The notes under the pieces were generated by a model, which saw only the letters and a program-made list of their open reading frames with translations, made no database searches and was not told where the DNA came from. This document shows, in pieces, positions 55,512 through 64,000 of a stretch of DNA of 64,000 nt. Source of the DNA: Acholoe squamosa (taxonomy: Eukaryota > Annelida > Polychaeta > Phyllodocida > Polynoidae); NCBI GenBank assembly GCA_949317995.1, contig OX439036.1:5932356-5996355 (forward strand). The letters run 5' to 3'. Every line of letters begins with the position of its first letter. The stretch's first letter is position 1. Position numbers and translations under genes: made by a program.

Positions 55512-55727
55512 CAGCCTCAGACCACATTTGACCAATAGTCCCACCAGGTGGCGTATCGACGGCGCAGCCGCAAACGCAGCCTTTCCGGTTCCTGTCGCGG
55601 TTACCATAGTTACAGGAATGTTTGGGACGCCTGAGCGTCTCGTCACCAACGTCTCCCGCCCAGCTGTCGTAATGTCAACAGTTAGTCTCCTCCTGCCCTC
55701 TGCCCTGTACAGTCTGTGCCGGGACAT
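55512..55727 (-). CDS. Candidate first coding exon of the MISP/AKAP2-like gene
   Basis: An open frame of 72 codons starts MSRHRLYRAEGRRRL and ends KCGLRL at a strong donor (CTG followed by GTGAGT, intron from 55511). The donor is in phase 0, matching the phase-0 acceptor of the exon at 47564. The block is unusually rich in CpG compared with its surroundings, as at promoters. No homology is recognised, and intervening exons may exist. It could instead be non-coding. Confidence 0.35.
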
Positions 55728-56112
55728 AGCTTATAACTAACATATACCACACTCTTCTCTCTCCCTCTCCCTGCATGTCTATCTTGCATGCACAGTCTGC
55801 AGGCTAGACCAGCGGCTGATGATCAACGTTCAATAGCAATTGAGAAAGGAGCTTAAAATCAATACTGGTTTATTTAGGGAGGGAGGGGGTGGGCTCAAGG
55901 GGAGACACAGTTGTAAGCATGAAGGATAGAGAGAAAGTGGGAATGAGGTGGAGGGGGGAAGGATCTGTGGGAGATGTGTGTGTGTGTTGGTTGTGTAGCA
56001 TGAGGTATAGGATTCCTGCGTAGAGGTGTGAGGCATGGACATAAAAGTCCACCTCTCATAGCAGACATACAGTCAGTCAGGTCGGTGAGTACTCCTGTCA
56101 AAGTGTTGGGGC
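55728..56112. other. Sequence upstream of the CpG-rich exon
   Basis: Possible promoter side of the candidate first exon on the minus strand. It contains a purine-rich stretch (55875-55985) and no recognised gene. Confidence 0.4.
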
Positions 56113-56376
56113 TAAACCTTTAAGGGTCACTGAAGCATTAAATAATGATGCCCGTTGTTCGTCATGATACATCAATGTAGATCTGGGGGGTAACTCACCA
56201 GAGATACATTCAAGCGTCATGCCGACCCTACCGGGTTGATATACTGGAGGGTTGGCATGATGCTACAATGAAGTCCTGGTGAGCGGTCTAGCCCGCACTT
56301 CATTGGTGCAACATGCCCATCAATGGGCATGATGCACTCCTGCATCGGCATCTATTAAAGGATTAATAGTGGGCGT
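56113..56376. mobile_element. Palindromic TTAA-type MITE
   Basis: Left end taaacctttaagggtcactg, right end ctattaaaggattaa. Interior blocks as in the other copies (catcaatgtag / agtcctggtgagc / ccgcacttcattggtgcaac). Confidence 0.75.
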
Positions 56377-56551
56377 GGATGTGGGTGGCGATAAATAGGC
56401 ATTGTGCATCGACGCAAAATGCAGCCTTTAAAGTTTTTAAGTACTGAGTCCCTAGATCAAAGACATATCATAGGGTAGATCATGTCAGAGTCAAACTTCA
56501 GGCTCACTAATCTAATAATGGATCATGTCCACTGGACGTCATGATGCCTTA

Positions 56552-56690
56552 GCAGGGGCATAGGAAGCAAATTTTTATTGGGGGGGCCCAGAGGTCTCGG
56601 TTGGGGGCCCGCTATATTTTTATATAGGGAACCTCTTCATTATTGGGGGGGGCAGGCCCTCCTGCCCCCCCCCCTTTTCCTACGCCCCGG
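56552..56690. mobile_element. G/C-tract inverted-repeat MITE nested in a palindromic MITE
   Basis: Ends aggggcataggaa and ttcctacgcccc with long G and C runs inside (inverted). The flanks (gtcatgatgccttagc on the left, cttggtgagtaactcac on the right) are the halves of an older palindromic element. Confidence 0.65.
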
Positions 56691-57039
56691 CTTGGTGAGT
56701 AACTCACGCCAACCCTATATATGGGCTTGACTCATTCTGACATGGAGCTTTCTGTATTTGGGCATTCAACCATTTATCAGAGGGCCTCTAATGCAGGCAA
56801 GGGCCCGAACTGGATCTCTAGAAGTGGGGTAGGGGTTGAGGCTATATATAGTACAGGGTAGGACACTGTTATAGCCGCCATACTGGCACAGACCGCCTGA
56901 CAGTAGGCTCAAAGCAGACATGGAACATTACATTTACAGTGCAAACCCTATGGGCTCAAAGCAGACATAGAACTACAGTGACTGACACTCTCCTACCCTT
57001 CTCTCCACAACCTCTGTATGGAGAATGACTCAAGTTGGT

Positions 57040-57275
57040 GCGCGTGAATGCAGGAGTGCATCATGCCCATCGGTCTTCATGATCGATGCACCCATGAAGT
57101 ACTGTCGAGTCTGCTTGGAACGACATCGGTGCATCATGCAGACCCACCGGGAATGTATCAGGCCCATAAGGTCGCATTATGTATGGATGTAGGCCTGGGG
57201 AGTCCTGAGCCGGGTTACATTTATGACGACCAATCTGCATCATGCATTAACGGCCATTAATTAAATGGTTAAATA
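57040..57275. mobile_element. Degenerate palindromic MITE
   Basis: Contains gcaggagtgcatcatgccca and ends attaaatggttaa. The centre is worn. Confidence 0.6.
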
Positions 57276-58073
57276 AGTTAAAAGGAAAGTAGAAGAGTTT
57301 CAAATAATACTCTGTGTATGGGTGTGTTAAGGTGGGGTAGCTAATGACACAAAAAGAAGACAGTTAAAATGCTGCTTCCTGTCTATACCTTGGTTACATA
57401 TGTCATACATTTTATCTATAAGGAGTAGGTTAAAACGTATCCAGGCTGGGTATCACTTCGTGGATATCACTCAACCTGAAGTTATATCAGTTTGACTGTG
57501 CTATTATGAACGAGTTATCTTACAAATATATAGATAAATGAATAAATGATAATTTAAAAAAGAATATGTCCTGTGTTTAATCTTATGGTATCAGCTACAA
57601 TTAAAGATAGACAAGATAAGACTTGATCAACAGGAGGCACATTAGGTGGATATGCAACGTATATTAGTCTGGCCTTATGGATAAGGAAATCATGTTTCTT
57701 TAGTCTATTTCCTTTCCAAATGAAAACCTTAAACATATAGGGGGACAAGAGTGTGACTGAGCACAACAACAACAAATGCTTGAAATCTCTTATCTGCGAT
57801 TTTCTCAAAACTGGTGTGACCACATAGAGTATTCTAAAATACCCCTATAGATATTTAAGACCAACGCTTTTCAAGACCCGGCTCGTATACTGGCCAATAC
57901 GCTTCCTTTTACCACCTACTAGTTGAGCCTCAGGAATTTTCCCACAGATATATCCATGATACTGACTGAATGGAATTCCCCATGCGTGGAGATACAGGAA
58001 TTACTAGCAGGCCCAGAATCTCTAGTGCCATTTAGCCAAAGTGACCAAACCTTGAGGACATAGGTTTACTGTA
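57276..58073. other. No gene recognised
   Basis: A+T-rich. One 89-codon minus-strand frame (57554-57823) has no supporting splice context or family resemblance. Confidence 0.4.
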
Positions 58074-58365
58074 AGGGAGTGATCATTTTTTTAACAATGG
58101 GGGGGGGGAGGGTCAGAATCTTTTCAACCCCTTGACCGGGGTGGGGTCAGAATTTTTTTAACCCCTCTGATGGGGGGTTCAAAATAATTTCACCTGTTTA
58201 CAGTAGAAAACCCTGCACATGACTATAGGTTAAAAGGGTAGTTCACACGCGATTTTCGTCCCTTACAGGGGGTCAACAAATTTTACCCCCTCGAAAGAAG
58301 GGGGGGTCAAAATTTGTTTTGTGCGTCCACCAACACCCCCTGTTGTTAAAAAATGATCACTCCCT
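58074..58365. mobile_element. 292-bp inverted-repeat element with ggggtca words
   Basis: Ends agggagtgatcattttttta and, inverted, agggagtgatcattttttaa, about 29 bases each. The interior repeats ggggtcagaat / ggggtcaaaat phrases in direct and inverted form. It is non-coding. Confidence 0.75.
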
Positions 58366-58574
58366 AAGCATAAAGGAATGGGAAACTTAAAGCACCACCC
58401 TAAACAGACTGCTAAAAGATTCAAATAAGACGTGAATCCAAAACTCTTGTCAAAGCAGAGACCAACCTCTCTATACGATGGGAGACCAGTCTTTGAGACA
58501 GCAATGGGTTTTTTCATGGGACATAAAACTTTCCTGTCACATCCCTTCTTTAAGCATACATTTAGTGGGACATT

Positions 58575-58766
58575 AGTGACTGAGTGAGTAGTAGATGTTT
58601 AACGCCATTTCGACAGCTAAGGTCATATTCATGGCGAGAACTACATTACATGTACACAGTTCCACAAAGGAATGTGTCAGTGCCCGCACATATGTGCACC
58701 ACACACATCCGAGGGGATAGGAAAGAGGAGAAATAGACCCTTTTAAGTGGGCTAGGGAAGCCTGCA
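58575..58766 (-). mobile_element. SINE with 11-bp target-site duplication
   Basis: Flanked by agtgggacatt at 58564-58574 and 58767-58777. Same head (gcttccctagcccactta on the minus strand) and (ctca)n tail as the 51.4-kb copy. Confidence 0.9.
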
Positions 58767-58777
58767 AGTGGGACATT

Positions 58778-59092
58778 TAGACAGTATAAATAACAAAGAG
58801 TAAACAGAGTAAATAAGAGACATCTCCTGTCCATACTTCACCCTACTGTCCATATGGTGTCCACACCAGCTGACTATACATGACCAGGTTGGTGTCAGTC
58901 CAAGCTGCTGGGTATGGATGGTATATTTTACTACTGTATGCTTGATCCCTCTCACCTTGAGATGGTTTTATTCTACCACTGGTATAGATTCCCAAAGTAT
59001 TAGCAATCTGCTCCATAAGGGATATGCAGAATGTTCTTTGGAGTCTAGACTATTTACTCTAGAGGTGAAAGGGGCTTCATAGAAATGATGTC

Positions 59093-59150
<58 letters not shown>

Positions 59151-60010
59151 TACCCAGTCACCATCCCTCACAGACAAAATTGGGTCTTTAAAAAGAGCAG
59201 CATGGAATAAGTAAGGTAGAACCAGTTAGATCTTACATGCCAGAGCTAGCATCAACTCTACAATTTGACAACAATTGATGTGCCTATTTTGACAACTTTA
59301 CAGCCTGTTACGAAGAGTCATAAGGTAGGGACATCACACTGAGCCATCTAAAATTGTCAAGGTGATGAATCTGCACCAGGACCGACAAGTTAAATATCAT
59401 AGGTTTCCCCATGTTTATCTTATGATGTTCAGGTAGAAGGCCCTCGCGAATCGACACTCTAGATGAGGAAAATCTGTAAAAAGGTAGAGTTCTACATGTA
59501 TAGTGGCCAAGGGGGTCAAATGTTTTCTACAACGCCCAATGTATCACAGCATCAGCAGTTCAACCCCCCCCCCCCCCCCCCACACACACGCACAGATTTC
59601 AGTGTGTCGATTTCAGCAGATACATTGACTCTCATCTCAAACACAGGAACAAGACCCGAGAAAAATAATCACTGCAGAAACAAAGCCTGCAAAGCCTCAT
59701 TCTAGTAGTAGTGCCAGGCACCGTACATCGATCAATACCACCAGCTCTGAATACATGTGTGTTATCTCAAATATACACACACCTACCTGTTATAATTGCT
59801 ATCATTATGTCCTGTATTATCCATGGTCTTATTGGTTATAACTCTCCTGAGGAGGTACAGTATACTGGGGGTATGGGAGTAATCATTACCCATGTCCGAC
59901 CAATGTCCAACACCCCTCCATGTAGTAGCAGTGGTTCCGCTTCATTGGAGCAGCAACCCCTACCTGACTGCCTCTAACAAGAGCAGGCATGTACCTCTAC
60001 AACAACGACC
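58778..60010. other. No gene recognised; (AT)n and C-run
   Basis: Holds an (AT)n microsatellite at about 59097-59149 and a C run followed by (AC) at 59562-59588. Otherwise unremarkable. Confidence 0.6.
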
Positions 60011-60106
60011 GTAAAGCCCCGTATATAAGCCGCACCTTATGGACCATTTCAGAGGTCTACTGTGTCTTGTAGAGTGCAATGGTGCGGCTTATATGCAGTG
60101 TTTTAC
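60011..60106. mobile_element. 96-bp MITE with gcggcttata ends
   Basis: Ends gtaaagccccgtatataagc and, inverted, gtaaaacactgcatataagc, each followed by cgcacc. It is almost entirely terminal repeat. Confidence 0.7.
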
Positions 60107-60130
60107 AATAGGTGGTCTCTACCAAACCAA

Positions 60131-61912
60131 CCCCTTAATGGCCGGTAAAGCATTAATGCATCATGTATCATGCCGACCCTACAGGGTTGATACTGCTCCC
60201 AGACGGTCGTCATGATGTATCAATGAAGGATCATGCTCATTGGTCGTCATGATGTATCAATGAAGTGCTGGCGAGCAATCTCACCGGCACTTCATTGGTG
60301 CATCATGACGACCAATGGGCATGATCATTCATTGGTGCATCATGACGACCAATGGGCATGATCCTTCATTGGTGCATCATGACGACCAATGAGCATGATC
60401 CTTCATTGGTGCATCATGACGACCAATGAGCATGATCCTTCATTGGTGCATCATGACGACCAATGAGCATGATCCTACATTGGTGCATCATGACGACCAA
60501 TGGGCATGATCCTTCATTGGTGCATCATGACGACCAATGAGCATGATCCTTCATTGGTGCATCATGACGACCAATGGGCATGATCCTACATTGGTGCATC
60601 ATGACGACCAATGAGCATGATCCTACATTGGTGCATCATGACGACCAATGAGCATGATCCTACATTGGTGCATCATGACGACCAATGGGCATGATCCTTC
60701 ATTGGTGCATCATGACGACCAATGAGCATGATCCTTCATTGGTGCATCATGACGACCAATGGGCATGATCCTACATTGGTGCATCATGACGACCAATGAG
60801 CATGATCATTCATTGGTGCATCATGACGACCAATGAGCATGATCATTCATTGGTGCATTATGACGACCAATGGGCATGATCCTACATTGGTGCATCATGA
60901 CGACCAATGAGCATGATCCTTCATTGGTGCATCATGACGACCAATGAGCATGATCCTTCATTGGTGCATCATGACGACCAATGAGCATGATCCTTCATTG
61001 GTGCATCATAACATTGGTGCATCATGACGACCGATGAGCTTGATCGTTCATTGGTGCATCATGACGACCAATGAGCATGATCCTTCATTGGTGCATCATG
61101 ACGACCAATGAGCATGATCATTCATTGGTGCATCATGACGACCAATGAGCATGATCCTACATTGGTGCATCATGACGACCAATGAGCATGATCCTTCATT
61201 GGTGCATCATGACGACCAATGAGCATGATCCTACATTGGTGCATCATGACGACCAATGAGCATGATCCTTCATTGGTGCATCATAACATTGGTGCATCAT
61301 GACGACCGATGAGCTTGATCGTTCATTGGTGCATCATGACGACCAATGAGCATGATCCTTCATTGGTGCATCATGACGACCAATGAGCATGATCCTTCAT
61401 TGGTGCATCATGACGACCAATGAGCATGATCCTACATTGGTGCATCATGACGACCAATGAGCATGATCCTTCATTGGTGCATCATGACGACCAATGAGCA
61501 TGATCCTACATTGGTGCATCATGACGACCAATGAGCATGATCCTACATTGGTGCATCATGACGACCAATGAGCATGATCCTACATTGGTGCATCATGACG
61601 ACCAATGAGCATGATCCTACATTGGTGCATCATGACAACCAATGAGCATGATCCTTCATTGGTGCATCATGACGACCAATGAGCATGATCCTTCATTGGT
61701 GCATCATGACGACCAATGAGCATGATCCTACATTGGTGCATCATGACGACCAATGAGCATGATCCTTCATTGGTGCATCATGACAACCAATGAGCATGAT
61801 TCTTCATTGGTGCATCATGACGACCAATGAGCATGATCCTTCATTGGTGCATCATGACGACCAATGGGCATGAAGCACTCCAGATTTAGTGTGCCTTAAA
61901 TGGTTAAAGGAG
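60131..61912. mobile_element. Palindromic MITE swollen by an internal satellite
   Basis: Left end accccttaatggccggtaaa and right end gtgccttaaatggttaa are the usual ends of the family. The normal interior is present on the left (gaagtgctggcgagcaatct then accggcacttcattggtgca). The 37-bp array follows, then ccaatgggcatgaagcactc, the usual right-side block. Confidence 0.8.
60290..61872. repeat. 37-bp satellite, about 42 units
   Basis: Unit cattggtgcatcatgacgac followed by caatgagcatgatcctt. Variants are gggcatgatc, ctacattgg and ttcattgg. Each unit contains the dyad cattggt / accaatg around an 11-base loop. Two identical shortened units (gcatcataacattggtgcat with cgatgagcttgatcg) at about 61005 and 61280 show a higher-order duplication of about 275 bases. 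Confidence 0.95.
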
Positions 61913-62515
61913 TGGGCACCTTGTAAGGTCCCTTCTATGGCATATTACATATATAGCTTCCTCATAACCTCAGGGTGCAGCATATATGATATAGATATGT
62001 GGGTGCGGCTTATATGTGGATGCGGCACGGTTTTATGGTAGATCTACAGCAGTAGGAGGTACTCCAGGGTACTCCGGGCTGAGAGTAGGTACACGGGCTG
62101 CCAGGGGTGGGTGGGGCTACAGTAGAGGACACTGTGCACCTTTGGTAAACATTAATTACCACTGGCAACTGGATAACTCTGGTTGGGTGGACATTGAGGA
62201 AAAATTAGAAAAGAATAATGTGAGAGCACACACAGATAATGCTAAATCTCTGTATTTCTGTTGTTTTTTTTTTTTTGTTTTTGTTTTTTCATTTACCAAG
62301 ATCAGGTTATCTAGTCTTTGAGTGCTCGTATTTTAGTATCACCTGAACCCTCCTGCAAACATTGTCGTGACAGGGAAGCAGAATATGCTATGAGGAGGTA
62401 CTACGTACATGTGTTTTGTGTCTGTATGCAGATTTGCAGTGCGTTTGTGGTGCCTGCAGGCTGGGGTTTACTACTAGTATCAGAATATAGCTATTAATTG
62501 TAGTGCCCCTTAAAA
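61913..62515. other. No gene recognised; degenerate gcggcttata element
   Basis: A short worn element lies at about 61965-62042 (gggtgcagcatatatg and gtgcggcttatatgtgg). The rest holds a T-rich run (62262-62290) and no supported gene. Confidence 0.5.
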
Positions 62516-62699
62516 GTGAGTGAGTGAGTAATAGATGTTTAACGCCATTTCGACAGCTAAGGTCATATTTATGGCGAGAACGACATTATGCAATTTCACA
62601 GAGGAATGTGGTGGTGCCCGCGCATATGTGCATCACACACATCCTGAGGGGATAGGAAAGAGGAGAAATAGACCCTTTTAAGTGCGCTAGGGAAGCCCG
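62516..62699 (-). mobile_element. SINE copy of the same family
   Basis: On the minus strand it runs from cgggcttccctagcgcactt to a (ctca)n tail. No clean target-site duplication was seen. It directly abuts the next inverted-repeat element. Confidence 0.8.
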
Positions 62700-62700
62700 C

Positions 62701-62859
62701 CCCGTTTAAGCGCCCGGGCGCTCATTGATTTCAATCCCACTGTACCCCTGACACTTAGAATATGAGACAGGCGCTTATTTGAATACTGCTTTAGTGCTTA
62801 AGGTTAACTTCAAGGCCCCCCTAACCCCAGCACTTATTGGAGACCGGCGCTTAAACGGG
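62701..62859. mobile_element. 159-bp MITE with perfect 14-bp inverted ends
   Basis: cccgtttaagcgcc at 62701-62714 and its exact reverse complement at 62846-62859. It is non-coding. A related gcgctta word occurs inside (gacaggcgcttatttg). Confidence 0.75.
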
Positions 62860-63466
62860 TTATTACGGTGTGCTGGCAGACATTGGGCTTATCAGAGCTC
62901 TGCACACACCAGCGGGCACCATAGAGTTGGGTATTCACCTCTACTTATTGACTGACGATCTGCCTATGTTCCGTCCCTACACTACAGACCGTGGGGACAA
63001 CCTGCAATATCTGTCAATAAACAACAAAAAAAGCCAAGCAGGAAGCATACCTTGTTAGTAGATTTATAAATCTTGTATAAATACAATACACCCAGTAAAG
63101 AGAGGACAAAAGAAACAATAAAACACATTGTATCATGCACTAATATTCACCGGTTAATAGGAACACTGGGTATTCTAAAGCCTAGCAACTGTTTGGCATA
63201 CAATTTAAGAATAAAGACCGGAAATTGACCAGGAAGACCAATTGTCAACCATTCAATTCAGTATCAAATACTGCTATTGAAATGCCCAGCTCATGTTATA
63301 ATACACACTACTGACAATTGTCTAAAGCATCAATGGTTTGAAATGTGAAATAGTATTGAAACTACTCAACGAGTCATTGTATGAAATACAATTGAATGCA
63401 TCCATATCATAATCTATAGGTCAACAGTTCCCATGCTCCTGTTCATTTATTGCCTTTTAACCCTTT
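62860..63466. other. No gene recognised
   Basis: A+T-rich, apparently single-copy, without supported coding frames. Confidence 0.4.
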
Positions 63467-63678
63467 GGTAGGTATGATGCATAAATGCAACCCTGGCTAG
63501 AAACTTGCCATATCTACATTCAAGTATCGTGCCCAACTTATGGCATTGATACACTCCCAAAGGGTCGTCATGATGCACCAATGAAGTGCTGGTGAGCAGA
63601 CTGGCCAGCACTTCATTGGTGCATCATGCCGACTAAGAACACAATTCACTCCTTCATCAGCGGCCCTTGAATGGTTAA
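63467..63678. mobile_element. Palindromic TTAA-flanked MITE
   Basis: Left end ttaaccctttggtaggtatg, right end ggcccttgaatggttaa. The central palindrome gaagtgctggtgagcagact / ggccagcacttc is well kept. Confidence 0.82.
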
Positions 63679-64000
63679 ACTAAAACTGTGTGACCTACAC
63701 TATAGGTTGATTTATGGTAGCTTTTAGAAAAAAAAAACAAACACACTATGACTTTGATGTTACATGTATACAGTAAACCACATCATGGGTAAATTCATCC
63801 AGACACACAACTGGGGTCAGGAGGATAGGAAATTCCCTGCTATCCTTACTTGCTAAACGTTAACACATCCTTCTTTTCTTTATTTAGGAGTGGGGTGAGG
63901 GTCCTAAAATGTCATATAGCAAATGTAGCTGGTAAAAGATAAAAATTGACAAGGGTACTGTTGATATGTCTTACAAGCTTACTGTCGTAAAAATATTGCC
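63679..64000. other. No feature recognised at right edge
   Basis: Apparently non-coding sequence with no repeat recognised from elsewhere in the window. Confidence 0.4.

Noticed and set aside
60290-61872. CRISPR-like regular array
   Set aside because: Units are contiguous without unique spacers, the setting is an animal genome, and the unit derives from a MITE arm.

Overview
The window is animal nuclear DNA, most likely from a marine invertebrate (a lophotrochozoan such as a mollusc fits best, but this is inference). The signs are spliced genes with GT-AG introns, LINE and SINE copies, many short inverted-repeat transposons, long satellites and a Polinton. No bacterial operon, tRNA or rRNA gene was recognised.

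1 to about 15 kb: a Polinton/Maverick fossil with all genes on the minus strand. From right to left it has a minor-capsid-like protein, family-B DNA polymerase, a PC4-like DNA-binding protein, a zinc-finger protein, integrase, packaging ATPase, small basic virion-type proteins, major capsid protein, adenain-like protease, a membrane protein and a coiled-coil protein. It looks recent and nearly complete, with about two breaks at gene level. A shared TGAGATAAA-like motif lies upstream of six gene starts. An 80-bp tandem repeat and a Cys/His-rich gene lie at its uncertain right end.

15 to 30 kb: gene-free repeat country. A satellite of roughly 85-90 bp monomers, with 892-bp and 2,428-bp higher-order duplications, sits between two related flanking segments. 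It is followed by a 236-bp tandem/inverted array, then a 4.3-kb long-inverted-repeat element holding a 407-bp array and a 91-bp array.

30 to 41 kb: a tandem duplication of about 4-5 kb. Each copy holds a two-exon gene for a 145-residue secreted Gly/Tyr/His-rich protein, and the intron contains a dead LINE. The right copy later gained a SINE. The left copy lacks the segment that carries the 3'UTR and poly(A) signal in the right copy.

41 to 64 kb: the last two exons of a host gene related to the MISP / AKAP2-C-terminal family (minus strand, 47564-44923), with a possible CpG-rich first exon at 55.5-55.7 kb. The rest is a 3.5-kb 29/31-bp minisatellite, SINE copies of one modular family, many copies of a palindromic TTAA-flanked transposon, and a 37-bp satellite that has grown inside one of those copies.
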